Below are positions 1 to 9,625 of a stretch of 64,000 nt of DNA, one piece after another. The DNA is from Mycolicibacterium sp. (GTDB lineage Bacteria > Actinomycetota > Actinomycetes > Mycobacteriales > Mycobacteriaceae). How positions within the stretch are numbered: position 1 is the stretch's first letter; the number at the start of each line of letters is the position of its first letter. Made by a program: the position numbers and the translations under genes. Location: NCBI GenBank assembly GCA_020637165.1, contig JACJWN010000004.1:248001-312000 (forward strand), given 5' to 3'. The notes below the pieces were generated by a model that did not search any database, was not told where the DNA came from, and saw only the letters and a program-made list of their open reading frames with translations.

Positions 1-1
1 T

Positions 2-94
2 CCACGGCTGGATCTGCCCACCATCGCCGACGGGGTGGACCTGGGCAGCCTTTACGAACTGGCGGAAGTCCTCGCCCGGCAGGGCGTCAGGTGA
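2..94 (+). CDS. ArsA-family ATPase, C-terminal end (Rv3679 homologue), 5' truncated
   Basis: Only the last 30 codons are in the window, reading [20 protein letters not shown] and ending at TGA 92-94. The position directly before a second ArsA-type ATPase matches Rv3679-Rv3680, the paired anion-transporter-like ATPases of mycobacteria. Nothing catalytic is visible because the P-loop lies upstream of the window. The assignment rests on synteny and the tail sequence only. Confidence 0.6.
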   Translation, partial: PRLDLPTIADGVDLGSLYELAEVLARQGVR

Positions 95-153
95 ATGATG
101 CGTGCGGCGCGGCGGAGAGTCGGGCTGGCGTCGATGAGCGGAAAGGACCGACG

Positions 154-1293
154 ATGAGCGGGACGCCTCCGGTGCTGGATATGAAGTCCATCCTGTCCGA
201 CCGATCGAACCGGGTCGTGGTGTGCTGCGGGGCCGGCGGGGTCGGGAAGACGACCACCGCCGCGGCGATGGCACTGCGCGCCGCGGAGTACGGACGCCAC
301 GTGGTGGTGCTGACCATCGACCCGGCCAAACGCCTGGCACAGGCCCTGGGGATCAGGAACTGGGCAACGAGCCGCAGCAGGTGCCATCGGACGAGCGGGT
401 CCCCGGGGAACTGCACGCGATGATGCTCGACATGCGGCGCACCTTCGACGAGATGGTGATCGAGTACTCCGACGACGGGCGCGCCCAGGCGATTCTGGAC
501 AACCAGTTCTATCAGACCGTCGCCACCTCGCTGGCCGGCACGCAGGAATACATGGCCATGGAGAAGCTGGGCCAGTTGCTGGCCGAGGACCGGTGGGATC
601 TGGTCGTGGTCGACACCCCGCCGTCGCGCAACGCTCTGGACTTCCTCGATGCACCCAAACGGCTGGGCAGTTTCATGGACAGCCAGACTGTGGAAGCTGC
701 TGCTGGCGGCCCCGCCGCGGTATCGGCAAGTTGGTGACCGGCGTGATGGGACTGGCGATGAAGGCGATGTCGACGATCCTCGGTTCGCAGATGCTCTCCG
801 ACGCAGCAGGCTTTCGTGCAGTCGCTGGATTCGACGTTCGGCGGGTTCCGGGAGAAGGCCGACCGCACCTATGAGTTACTCAAACGCCGCGGCACCCAAT
901 TCGTGGTGGTCTCGGCGGCCGAACCGGACGCGCTGCGCGAGGCCACCTTCTTCGTCGACCGGCTCTCCGCGGAAAACATGCCGCTGGCCGGGCTGGTCCT
1001 CAACCGGACCCACCTGATGCTGTGCGCGCTGACCGTGGAGCGCGCGATCGTCGACGGCGCCCATCGATCTGGAGGCGCGTCCGAGCAGCCGGGAAATGCC
1101 CTGACTGCGGCGGTGCTGCGTATTCACGCCGACCGTGGGACAGACCGCCAAGCGGGAGGTGCGTTTGCTGTCCCGGTTCACCGGCGCCAATCCGCATGTC
1201 GCGGTGGTCGGTGTGCCGTCCCTACCGTTCGACGTGTCCGACCTCGAGGCCCTGCAGGCCGTCGCCGATCAGATCACCGGCGAGACCGGCTGA
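154..1293 (+). pseudogene. ArsA/GET3-family ATPase (Rv3680 homologue), broken by frameshifts
   Basis: Member of the ArsA/GET3 deviant-Walker ATPases, which form the paired Rv3679-Rv3680 complex in mycobacteria. The Walker A motif GAGGVGKTT sits at about residues 26-34 and a [11 protein letters not shown] switch motif lies near 605-640. Family sequence continues to 1293 ([20 protein letters not shown]) but only by changing frame at about 350, 690, 715, 812 and 1133. The total span, 380 codons, is close to that expected for the intact protein and the net shift is zero. ATG 154 is preferred because GAAAGGA lies just upstream; GTG 91, overlapping the stop of the preceding gene, is the alternative. 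The same frameshift density continues into whiB4 and ponA2, so base-calling error is more likely than true decay. Confidence 0.75.
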
Positions 1294-1319
1294 GACAGGT
1301 CCATCAGGCAAATTGCAGC

Positions 1320-1673
1320 TCAGCAGACGCTGCGGTGTTTGCGCTGAGCGGAGAAGAACTCCGCCCACGACGAGACTTCCGGGTGCTGCTTGAGCAGGGC
1401 TCGGCGCTGTCGCTCGGTCATGCCGCCCCACACCCCGAACTCCACCGCGGTTGTCCAGCGCGTCGGCGCCGCACTCGGCGATCACCGGGCAGTGCCGACA
1501 GATGATCGCGGCCTTGCGCTGCGCGGCGCCCCGCACGAACAACTGGTCGGGGTCGGCGGCACGGCACAGCGCCTGGGACACCCAGGCGATGCGGGCCTCC
1601 CCGTTTGCCCCTTGAAGTGAATTCTGGATCGATGCTGAGCTGTCCTGCGGGCAGCGGGCCGAGTCCCCGACAC
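1320..1673 (-). pseudogene. whiB4: WhiB4 iron-sulfur redox regulator, two apparent frameshifts
   Basis: WhiB-family protein binding a [4Fe-4S] cluster. WhiB4 in mycobacteria is an oxygen- and redox-responsive transcription factor next to ponA2. The start (GTG 1673, preceded by GAAGGGA) reads SGTRPAARRTAQH. After a shift near 1630 the sequence continues as ARIAWVSQALC and [11 protein letters not shown], giving the four-cysteine pattern C...C-x2-C-x5-C. A second shift near 1455 restores the WhiB signature [17 protein letters not shown] and the end at TGA 1322-1320. The two shifts cancel, so the span is exactly 118 codons, the normal WhiB4 size. That favours sequencing indels over genuine inactivation. 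Divergent from ponA2 across about 290 bp. Confidence 0.85.
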
Positions 1674-1949
1674 CGGCGATCCCTTCGTCGAGCCGCCAGT
1701 TCTGAGACGGCGATTCCCCTCCGGTGTAGACGTGGTGCGATCTACGCCACATTGCGAAGCGAGTGTTACCTGCGTCGCACTGTGTGCTTAAAGTAGGTGG
1801 TCAGGTAGCGTTTGCGCAACAGCCAGATCACAGGTTTTTGGGACAAGCGTCCAGTCACGTCATGAACTGCGGTTTTGTGACCTTCCGTCATAAATTGTTG
1901 TTACCGTCCCGTCGCGGAGGCACAGCCGCGAGTTGCCCGACGGCCTCAG

Positions 1950-1955
1950 TACGCT
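1950..1955 (+). promoter_or_regulatory. -10 box (TACGCT) of leaderless ponA2
   Basis: TACGCT ends 7 nt before ATG 1963, so transcription would start at or next to the start codon. No ribosome-binding site precedes the ATG. Confidence 0.5.
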
Positions 1956-1962
1956 GTAGCCC

Positions 1963-4477
1963 ATGTCGGAACGACCGCCGGCCGGTCCCACGCTGCTCAA
2001 GCTCGCGTGGTCCTGCCTCTTGGCCAGCGTCCTCGTCGCGGCGCTGCTGTTCCCTGGTGGTCGGCAGGTGGGCCTGATGTCCAACCGGGCCTCCGAGATC
2101 GTGGCCAACGGCTCGGCCCAAGTTCTCGTCGGGGTCAAGTCGCCGGCCGTCACCACCATGGTCGACGCGAAGGGCAACACCATCGCCTGGCTGTACACGC
2201 AGCGCCGCTTCGAGGTTCCGGGCGACCAGATCGCCGACGCCATGAAGCTGGCCATCGTGTCCATCGAGGACAAGCGCTTCACCGAGCACAACGGGTCGAC
2301 TGGAAGGGGACACTGACCGGTCTGGCCGGTTACGCCTCCAGGGGTGAACTGCGCACCCGCGGCGGATCCACCATCGAGCAGCAGTACGTGAAGAACTACC
2401 AGTTGCTGGTCGTCGCACAGACCGACGCCGAGCGGCGCCGCGATCGCCCCCACCCCGGCCCGCAAGCTGCGTGAGATCCGGATGGCCCTGAGCCTCGACA
2501 AGAGGCTGACCAAACCGGAGATCCTCACCCGTTATCTGAACCTGGTCTCCTTCGGCAACGGCGCGTTCGGCATCCAGGATGCCGCACAGACCTACTTCGG
2601 CATCAACGCATCGGATCTGAACTGGCAGCAGTCCGCCCTGCTCGCCGGCTTGGTCCAATCCACCAGCGCGCTGAACCCCTACACCAATCCGGATGGGGGG
2701 CTCTGGTTCGACGCAACCTCGTGCTGGACACGATGATCGAGCAGCTGCCGGGCAAGGCCGAGGAACTGCGCGCAGCCAAACAACAACCGCTGGGCATCCT
2801 GCCCCGCCCCAACGAGTTGCCGCGGGGCTGCATCGCCGCCGGCGATCGCGCCTTCTTCTGCGACTACGTGCAGGAGTACCTGATGCGGGCCGGCCTGAGC
2901 AAGGAACAGATCGCCCGCGGCGGCTACCTGATAAAGACCACGTTGGACCCCGAAGTGCAGAGTCAGGTCAAAGGAATCGGTCGACTCGATCGCCTCCCCG
3001 ACCTCCAGGGCATCGCCAGCATCATGAACATCGTGCTGCCCGGCAAGACCAGCCATCCGGTCATCGCGATGGTGAGCAACCGCACCTACGGACTCGACAC
3101 CGGCACCGGCCAGACCGTTCAGCCACAACCCTTCTCGATGGTCGGCGACGGGGCGGGGTCGATCTTCAAGATCTTCACCACCGCGGCCGCCCTCGACCTC
3201 GGCCTGGGCATCAACGCCGTGCTGGACGTACCCGGCCGTTTCGAGGCCCGCGGACTCGGGGCGCGGCGGCGCTAGGGGTTTGCCCCAGGAGACCTGGTGC
3301 GTGGAGAACTACCGCGATCCGCGCTACCTGCGAATGAACGTGACCGAGGCGCTGTCGAAGTCCCCGAACACCGCGTTCGCGAAGCTCATCTCACAGGTCG
3401 CGGCGCACCCGCACCGTCGACATGGCGGTCCGATTGGGGCTGCGGTCCTACGCCGAGCCCGGTAGCGCGCGCGGCTACGACCCGGAAAGCGACGAAAGCC
3501 TGGCCGATTTCATCAAGCGGCAGAACATCGGCTCGTTCACCCTGGGCCCGTTCCCGGTCAATCCGCTCGAACTGGCCAACGTCGCGGCAACCCTGTCCTC
3601 CGGCGGAATGTGGTGTCCACCCAACCCGATCGACAAGATCTACGACCGGCGCGGGAACGAGATCTCGGTCAACGCCGAGGCCTGCGAACAGGTGGTCCCG
3701 GAGGGGCTCGCCAACACCCTGTCCAATGCGATGAGCCGCGACACCATCAACGGCACCGCCGCCCCCGCCGCAAACTCGGTGGGCTGGAGCCTGCCGATGT
3801 CGGGCAAGACCGGCACCACCGAGGCCCACCGGTCGTCGGCCTTCCTGGGCTACACCAACCGCTACGCCGCAGTCAACTACATCTACGACGATTCCCCCGA
3901 CCCGTCGGACCTGTGTTCGTTTCCGCTGCGCCCCTGCTACGACGGAAACCTCTTCGGCGGCAACGAGCCCGCTGAGACGTGGTTCACCGCGATCAATCCG
4001 ATCGCCGAGGACTTCGGCGAGGTCAGTATGCCGCCGACTGACCCCCGCTACGTCGACGGCGCCCCCGGTTCACGGGTTCCCAACGTCAGCGGGCTCAGCC
4101 AGGACAGCGCGCGAGAAGAGTTGCGCGCCTCGGGATTCCAGGTAGCCGACAACGTGAGCATGGTCAACAGCGGATCCTCGGCCGGCACGGTGGTGGGCAC
4201 CTCCCCCAGTGGGCAGACCGTGCCGGGCATCATCGTCACCCTGCTGGTCAGCAACGGGGTCGCTCCCCCGCCGCCACCGCCCTCCACGCCGCCGGGCGAG
4301 CCTCCGCCACCGCCGCCCCCGGGAGTTCCCCAGGTCGGTTCGCAGGTCGTGGAGATCCCCGGGCTGCCGCCGATCACAGTGCCGGTGCTCATCCCGCCTC
4401 CGCCACCGCCGCTGCCGGAGGCCGCACCGCCCCCGCCGCCACCACCGCCGGAGCCGGCTCCTCCGCCGCCGCCGTAA
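1963..4477 (+). pseudogene. ponA2: PonA2 class A penicillin-binding protein, frameshifted in its first 60%
   Basis: Bifunctional peptidoglycan glycosyltransferase/transpeptidase. Visible in order: N-terminal TM segment (LAWSCLLASVLVAALLF), glycosyltransferase motifs (VSIEDKRFTEHNG, GGSTIEQQYVKNYQL, EILTRYLNLVSFGNGAFG), transpeptidase motifs (SIFKIFTTAA, KSPNTAFAKLI, SGKTGTTEAHRSSAF for the KTGT box), a PASTA domain (about 4060-4250) and a proline-rich tail (4264-4474). These lie in different frames, with shifts near 2296, 2432, 2695, 2958/2996 (a compensating pair), 3268 and 3405. Several fall in homopolymers, for example six G at about 2695. From 3422 to the stop the frame is open. Homology continues across every shift without loss of sequence, so base-calling errors are the simpler explanation. 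Confidence 0.85.
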
Positions 4478-4527
4478 CGGGCCGGTGACGGTCTCTCTTC
4501 AGCCGACCCCGGGTCGATGACTGGCAG

Positions 4528-4533
4528 TAAGCT
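4528..4533 (+). promoter_or_regulatory. -10 box (TAAGCT) of leaderless phosphoesterase gene
   Basis: TAAGCT ends 6 nt before ATG 4540, the spacing expected for a leaderless transcript. No SD-like sequence lies in between. Confidence 0.5.
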
Positions 4534-4539
4534 GCCTTC

Positions 4540-5493
4540 ATGGGCGCTCCCTCCCTGAAGACCTCCGCCGCCGTCGCGGCCGGCACCGCCGCGCTGGCGG
4601 TCGGGTACGCCACCGTGATCGAACGCAATGCCTTCGTGGTACGCGAGGTCACGATGCCTGTTCTGAGCCCGGGCTCGACTCCGCTGCGGGTGCTGCATCT
4701 CAGCGACATTCACATGCGGCCGACGCAGCGGCACAAGCAGGCCTGGCTCCGGGAGTTGTCACGCTGGGAACCGGATTTGGTGGTCAACACCGGTGACAAC
4801 CTCTCCCACCCCAGATCGGTCCCGGCCGTGGTGCAGGCACTCGGGGATCTGCTGTCGGTACCGGGTCTGTTCGTGTTCGGCAGCAACGACTATTTCGCCC
4901 CGAGGCTGAAGAATCCGGCCAAGTACCTCACCGACAGCGACCACCGGTCGCACGGCAAGCCACTGCCGTGGCAGGACCTGCGCGCAGCTTTCAGCGAGCG
5001 CGGATGGCTGGATCTGACCCACAACAAGCGGGACCTCGAGGTGGCCGGGCTGACCGTGGCCGCCGCCGGCGTCGACGACGCCCACCTGCAACGGGACCGC
5101 TACGAGACCATCGCCGGAGCACCAAGTCGGGGTGCCAACCTCAGCCTCGGCGTCACACACGCTCCCTACACCCGGGTGCTGGACCGGTTCGCCGCCGACG
5201 GCTACCAGTTGGTGATGGCCGGCCACACCCACGGCGGCCAGCTTTGCCTGCCGTTCTACGGCGCTCTGGTGACCAACTGCGACCTCGACCGTTCCCGGGC
5301 CAAGGGAGCCTCGATGTGGGGGGCTGAAACCGCGCTGCACGTCTCCGGCGGTATCGGCACCTCGCCATACGCGCCGTACCGGTTCCTCTGCCGGCCGGAG
5401 GCCACCCTGCTCACCCTGGTCGCAGCACCGACCGGGGACGCCGACGCGGCCCGAACCTCGCTGGGATCCAGCCCGGCCGTTTCGGTGCGCTAG
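4540..5493 (+). CDS. Membrane-anchored calcineurin-like metallophosphoesterase (Rv3683 homologue)
   Basis: A 317-residue protein with a short hydrophobic N-terminus (AVAAGTAALAVGYATV), probably a membrane anchor, followed by a dinuclear-metal phosphoesterase domain. Family motifs in order: LSDIHM near residues 52-57 (D and H ligands), NTGDN near 83-87, GSND, and GHTHGG near 228-233 for the last metal ligands. Homologues include the YaeI/YkuE class, but the substrate cannot be read from sequence. The start is fixed by the leaderless -10 box. The next gene begins 6 bp after the stop, so the two are probably cotranscribed. The position after ponA2 is as in M. tuberculosis. Confidence 0.9.
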   Translation: MGAPSLKTSAAVAAGTAALAVGYATVIERNAFVVREVTMPVLSPGSTPLRVLHLSDIHMRPTQRHKQAWLRELSRWEPDLVVNTGDNLSHPRSVPAVVQALGDLLSVPGLFVFGSNDYFAPRLKNPAKYLTDSDHRSHGKPLPWQDLRAAFSERGWLDLTHNKRDLEVAGLTVAAAGVDDAHLQRDRYETIAGAPSRGANLSLGVTHAPYTRVLDRFAADGYQLVMAGHTHGGQLCLPFYGALVTNCDLDRSRAKGASMWGAETALHVSGGIGTSPYAPYRFLCRPEATLLTLVAAPTGDADAARTSLGSSPAVSVR

Positions 5494-5499
5494 CTCCGC

Positions 5500-6621
5500 G
5501 TGACCACCGTCGCCGTCCACACCGGGTCGCGGGACTGGGTCAACCACGCCATCCGGCGGCTTGCGGCCGACACCCGGCGCAGCGCCGACACCCACCTGCT
5601 GCGCTACCCGCTTCCGTCGGCGTGGTGCGCCGACGTCGATATCGAGCTCTACCTCAAGGACGAGTCAACCCATATCACCGGGAGCCTCAAGCATCGGCTG
5701 GCGCGCTCGCTGTTCCTCTACGGGCTGTGCAACGGCTGGATCACCGAGGGCACCACCGTGGTGGAGGCGTCCTCGGGTTCCACGGCGGTCTCGGAGGCCT
5801 ATTTCGCCGCACTGCTCGGGCTGCCTTTCGTCGCGGTTATGCCCACGTCGACCAGTAAGGCCAAGATCACCTACATCGAGAATCACGGCGGCCGTTGCCA
5901 TTTCGTCGACCACGCCGCCGATGTCACCGACGAGGCCCGCCGGATCGCCGATCAGGCCGGGGGGTATTTCCTGGACCAGTTCACCAATGCCGAGCGGGCC
6001 ACCGACTGGCGCGGCAACAACAACATCGCCGAGTCGATCTTCGACCAGATGGGCGCCGAGCGACACCGCGTCCCGACCTGGATAGTGGTGGGCGCCGGAA
6101 CCGGAGGCACCAGCGCCACAATCGGCCGGTTCATCCGCTACCAGGGCCACAGCACCCGGCTCTGCGTCGCCGACCCGGAGAACTCGGCGTTCTTCCCAGC
6201 CTTCGCCGAAGGACGCCGCGACATCGTCACCAAGAGGTCGTCGCGCATCGAGGGGATCGGCCGGCCACGGGTCGAGCCGTCATTCCTGCCCACCGTGATC
6301 GACCGGATGGTGCGTGTTCCCGACCCCGCCTCCGTTGCCGCCGCTCAACAGGTCTCGCGGGTGTTGGGCCGCCGGGTGGGCCCATCCACCGGAACCAACG
6401 TGTGGGGTGCCTTCGGACTGATCGCCGAGATGGCCTCCGCCGGCCTCAGCGGATCGGTGGTGACGCTGATCTGCGACAGCGGCGACCGCTACACCGATAC
6501 CTATTTCGATGACACCTGGCTGGCCGCGCACGACCTCGACCCCGGACCGTACGCCCCGACCCTGCGGGCTTTCGAGCAGAGCGGATCCTGGCCCGCCCCG
6601 GCCTCGGCGTTCGCGCCCTGA
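5500..6621 (+). CDS. PLP-dependent cysteine-synthase-like enzyme (Rv3684 homologue)
   Basis: A 373-residue fold-type II PLP enzyme. The Schiff-base lysine is in [11 protein letters not shown] near residue 64. [19 protein letters not shown] is the substrate-binding asparagine/serine loop region, and [14 protein letters not shown] is the glycine-rich phosphate loop. A conserved C-terminal serine region follows ([14 protein letters not shown]). It belongs to the cysteine synthase/cystathionine beta-synthase superfamily; whether it makes or degrades cysteine is not decidable here. It starts with GTG 5500 only 6 bp after the phosphoesterase stop and has no SD of its own, so it probably depends on readthrough and reinitiation. 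Confidence 0.88.
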   Translation: MTTVAVHTGSRDWVNHAIRRLAADTRRSADTHLLRYPLPSAWCADVDIELYLKDESTHITGSLKHRLARSLFLYGLCNGWITEGTTVVEASSGSTAVSEAYFAALLGLPFVAVMPTSTSKAKITYIENHGGRCHFVDHAADVTDEARRIADQAGGYFLDQFTNAERATDWRGNNNIAESIFDQMGAERHRVPTWIVVGAGTGGTSATIGRFIRYQGHSTRLCVADPENSAFFPAFAEGRRDIVTKRSSRIEGIGRPRVEPSFLPTVIDRMVRVPDPASVAAAQQVSRVLGRRVGPSTGTNVWGAFGLIAEMASAGLSGSVVTLICDSGDRYTDTYFDDTWLAAHDLDPGPYAPTLRAFEQSGSWPAPASAFAP

Positions 6622-6654
6622 CCGGTCGTTTCGCTTCCGCGCAAGCCCGTGCGA

Positions 6655-6660
6655 TAGGCT
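6655..6660 (+). promoter_or_regulatory. -10 box (TAGGCT) for tRNA-Pro
   Basis: TAGGCT lies 14 nt before the mature tRNA end, with a weak TCGCTT -35 candidate 18 nt upstream. This would give a short 5' leader removed by RNase P. Confidence 0.4.
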
Positions 6661-6674
6661 GTGCACGCTTCACG

Positions 6675-6748
<74 letters not shown>

Positions 6749-6768
6749 CTGCGTGAGATCCCATCTGG

Positions 6769-6799
6769 AAGGCCCGATCCCGAGCGGGGTTCGGGTCTT
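6769..6799. terminator. Hairpin between tRNA-Pro and the convergent PP2C gene
   Basis: AAGGCCCGA (6769-6777) pairs with TCGGGTCTT (6791-6799), and TCCCG/CGGGG extends the stem inward. It lies between the 3' ends of two convergent units, so it could end either transcript. There is no U-tract, as is common in mycobacteria. Confidence 0.45.
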
Positions 6800-6817
6800 C
6801 CTCGGATCGCCGGTCCG

Positions 6818-9625
6818 TCAGTCGAAGGTCAACTGGATGAGCGAACAGTCGTCCTCGAAGGCGTTCTCCGGGGTCATGCCCCGCAGTGTGTCGACGAATC
6901 CGTCGAGCGTCAGGCCTTCCGGAAGCGCTAGGTTCGCGGCCAGTTTCTCGAAGTCCCGCTGGGATAGTTGGCCCCCGGCGATGAGGATCTCGCTCGCTCC
7001 GTCGCTGTAGACCAGGATTCGGCATCCGCGCGGCACCAGGTAGACCGAGGACGAGAACGTCGCATCCTCGAACATCCCCACCGGCATCGACTCCGCCGGC
7101 AGCTCGGTGACGGTGACGGCCTCGGCTTCCCCGTCGGCAACGGCGTTGATGGCCAGGGCCGGCGGACAGCCGGCGCCGATGTAGCGCAGGGTGCGGGTCG
7201 GCGCTTCGTAGACGCCGAACCACATGGTGAAGTAGTGCTCGCCGTGCTGTGCCATCTGGAACCGACTATTCAATTCAGTCAGCGTCTTCTGCGGACACAG
7301 CAGGATCTCCCGGCCGATCGATCCTGAACGCAACAGGTTGTGCAGGGACACCGCCAGCAGAGCCGATTCCAGGCCGTGGCCGGAGACGTCGATCAGATAG
7401 ACCAGGAGGTGATCATCGTCGATCCATGCGTAGTCGAAACAGTCGCCACCGAGTTCCTGGGCGGAGAGGTATCGGGATACCACCTTGACCGGCCCGTCGA
7501 GTCCGCGCGGCAGGATCGAGGCGACATACGCGGCGGCGCTTTGGAGTTCGGCCGCCATCCGGTCGCTCTGCTCCTGCAGGCGCCGGGCCAGAACCTGGTT
7601 GCGCTCGTCGGCGGCCACCACGGCGGAGATGTCGGTTATTTGGGAGATGAAGTTCTCCACCGAACCGTCCTCGTTTCGCACGCAGCTCACCGAAAGGTCG
7701 CCCCAGATCGGGTGGCCGTCGGCGTGGATGAACTGCTTGACCATGCGGTAGGAGTCCGCGCGGCCTTCCAGGAGGTCATCGATGTTTCCCTGGTCCGCCG
7801 CCAAAAACTCCGGCGCAGTCAATTCCTGCCAGGTTTTTCGTTTCAGAGTCTCGGCGTCATATCCGAAGAACCGGCAGAGCGAATCGTTGAGCTCATAGAA
7901 GCGGCCGTCCGGGGTGACCAGGCACATGCCGATCGCCGCGTTGTCCACGGAGCGGCGGTAGCGCTGCTCGGCGATCATCCGCTGATGGCGCGTCTCCGCG
8001 AGCACCTGCTCGGCGGCCACTTCGTCGTCGATGAGACGAAACGCCGCGGTCAGCCCGTCCCTGCGGCCGGTGGCGTCATAGAACGGCTTGGCGTACAGGT
8101 GGACCCAGTGGATGTCGCCGTCGGGAGTCACGATGCGGATACGCTGTTTGACCTCGCCTCCCTCGCCGAGTTTCCGCCATCGGGCGGTGTGTGCCGGAAG
8201 GTCCTCGGCGGGAATGATCTCGCGCACCGGTCGTCCCACCCAGTGCTGCGCGGCGGCGCCCAGAACGGTTTCCGCCGACGGTGTGACCCAGATGAACACA
8301 TCGTCCCGGATGCGGCTGACCACGTCGTCGGCGTTCTCGACCAGAAGGCGGTAGTTCTCCTCGGAGTCGGCGAGTCGCTGCGCCGAGCGGAAGCGCTCGC
8401 TGACATCGGCCCAGCTGAAGGTGAGAAGGCCCGCACCCGCCCTGGTGACGCGGATGTCGAAGCGGCGCGAATCGTCGGCCGTGTCACCCCGAAACGGGAA
8501 ATCCTCCAGCATGACCGGCTGTCCGTCGGTGAGGCAACGGTCGATGTGGGAAATCAGCCCGGAACCTTCGATGCTCGGCATCACCTCCAGGGCACTGCGA
8601 CTGACAAGGTCCCCTTCGGCCAGCCCAAGGTACTCGCGGGCGGCGTGGTTGGCGCTGCGGCAGACCAGGTCCCGCACCCGCCCGTTGGCATCGCGAACGG
8701 CCTCCAGCAACATCTGTGGATCGAGCATCCCGTCGGCGGTCGCGCGCAGTACGGCCCGGTCGGCGCCGAGGGCGTCGATCAGTCGTTGCTCGCGCCGGCT
8801 CAGGTAGAACGTCGTCACCCCGAGAATCACGGTGCCCAGAGCCGTCGAAAGGGTTTCGCCGACATCCTCCCCCGCCGCCCCGATCAGCACGCGCAGGAAC
8901 AGCCCGACGAGGACCGGGAAACCGACGAAAATGCCGGCCAGCCGGAGCAGGATCCCCCGGTTTAGCCGGGAGCGCATCCAGGCAACCGGATTGCGTTCCG
9001 GCCTCAGGGTCAACGTCGCCACACCTAGCAACATCGTGGTCAGGGACGTCGTCAAGGCCATGCCGGCCGATTCCGCGATCCGGACCAGGGCGACCGACCG
9101 GAACAGGTAGGCCAGGGCGGCGATCCACGGCATGACCATCGCCGTCAGCAGACACGACAACCACAGCGCCGGGGACCGTGGTCGAGTCAACCTGGCCGTT
9201 GCGACGGCGATGGACAACAGCAGGAGCGAAAACGTGACCTGCCCGCCGGGGCGCCCGGGCCAGGCCGTCTGCAGGTTGGGCAGCGCATCCCCGAACCACA
9301 CCTCGTCAACACCGAAGGTCCGGCCGGTGGTGCACTCCACCAGGATCAGCACCGCGACCGTGCCGACGGCGACCGCCAGGCAGCGTCCCGCCCAGACCCG
9401 GGCGGCCGACGGGGTCCCCGACTGCACCAGGACCGCCGTACCCAGCGCGGCCAGCATGAGCGCGGTCCAGGGCAACATCGGGGGCCAGGCCGGGTTTGTC
9501 CGCGTCAGCCACTCGGCGCCGGTCGACCAACCCACCCAATTGAGGGTCGAGACAGCAAGCACCACCGCCACCGCGATCCGCCCCCATCGGACCGCCACCG
9601 TCTGCGGGGTCGAGCCGGTATTCAT
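6818..9625 (-). CDS. Membrane-bound PAS-domain SpoIIE/PP2C-type protein phosphatase
   Basis: 935 residues. The first 280 or so are hydrophobic with about eight TM segments, resembling membrane sensor modules. They are followed by about three PAS-like segments (near 305-420, 440-555 and 570-690) and a C-terminal PP2C/SpoIIE domain. PP2C metal-binding motifs are present: GGDCFDYAWID near 726-736, LIDVSGHGLESALLA near 742-756, and YSDGASE near 872. This class dephosphorylates serine on anti-anti-sigma factors, controlling sigma factors by partner switching; the target here is unknown. ATG 9625 is chosen over an upstream start because AGGGGGAACG precedes it and it overlaps the stop of the TspO-like gene as ATGA. 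It occupies the place of cyp137-Rv3686c-rsfB in M. tuberculosis, where rsfB encodes an anti-anti-sigma factor. Confidence 0.88.
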   Translation of the reverse strand: MNTGSTPQTVAVRWGRIAVAVVLAVSTLNWVGWSTGAEWLTRTNPAWPPMLPWTALMLAALGTAVLVQSGTPSAARVWAGRCLAVAVGTVAVLILVECTTGRTFGVDEVWFGDALPNLQTAWPGRPGGQVTFSLLLLSIAVATARLTRPRSPALWLSCLLTAMVMPWIAALAYLFRSVALVRIAESAGMALTTSLTTMLLGVATLTLRPERNPVAWMRSRLNRGILLRLAGIFVGFPVLVGLFLRVLIGAAGEDVGETLSTALGTVILGVTTFYLSRREQRLIDALGADRAVLRATADGMLDPQMLLEAVRDANGRVRDLVCRSANHAAREYLGLAEGDLVSRSALEVMPSIEGSGLISHIDRCLTDGQPVMLEDFPFRGDTADDSRRFDIRVTRAGAGLLTFSWADVSERFRSAQRLADSEENYRLLVENADDVVSRIRDDVFIWVTPSAETVLGAAAQHWVGRPVREIIPAEDLPAHTARWRKLGEGGEVKQRIRIVTPDGDIHWVHLYAKPFYDATGRRDGLTAAFRLIDDEVAAEQVLAETRHQRMIAEQRYRRSVDNAAIGMCLVTPDGRFYELNDSLCRFFGYDAETLKRKTWQELTAPEFLAADQGNIDDLLEGRADSYRMVKQFIHADGHPIWGDLSVSCVRNEDGSVENFISQITDISAVVAADERNQVLARRLQEQSDRMAAELQSAAAYVASILPRGLDGPVKVVSRYLSAQELGGDCFDYAWIDDDHLLVYLIDVSGHGLESALLAVSLHNLLRSGSIGREILLCPQKTLTELNSRFQMAQHGEHYFTMWFGVYEAPTRTLRYIGAGCPPALAINAVADGEAEAVTVTELPAESMPVGMFEDATFSSSVYLVPRGCRILVYSDGASEILIAGGQLSQRDFEKLAANLALPEGLTLDGFVDTLRGMTPENAFEDDCSLIQLTFD

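Noticed and set aside
1881-1897. CRP-like half site TGTGA-N6 between whiB4 and ponA2
   Set aside because: The second half does not match TCACA in spacing, and the surrounding sequence is of doubtful accuracy.
4264-4474. Pro-rich CCG repeats at the end of ponA2 as a separate repeat element
   Set aside because: They encode the proline-rich tail normal for PonA2, so no mobile or CRISPR-like element is implied.
7340-8965. 541-codon forward frame opposite the PP2C gene
   Set aside because: Composition is R/H/G/V-rich with no motif; the reverse frame has PAS and PP2C motifs throughout.
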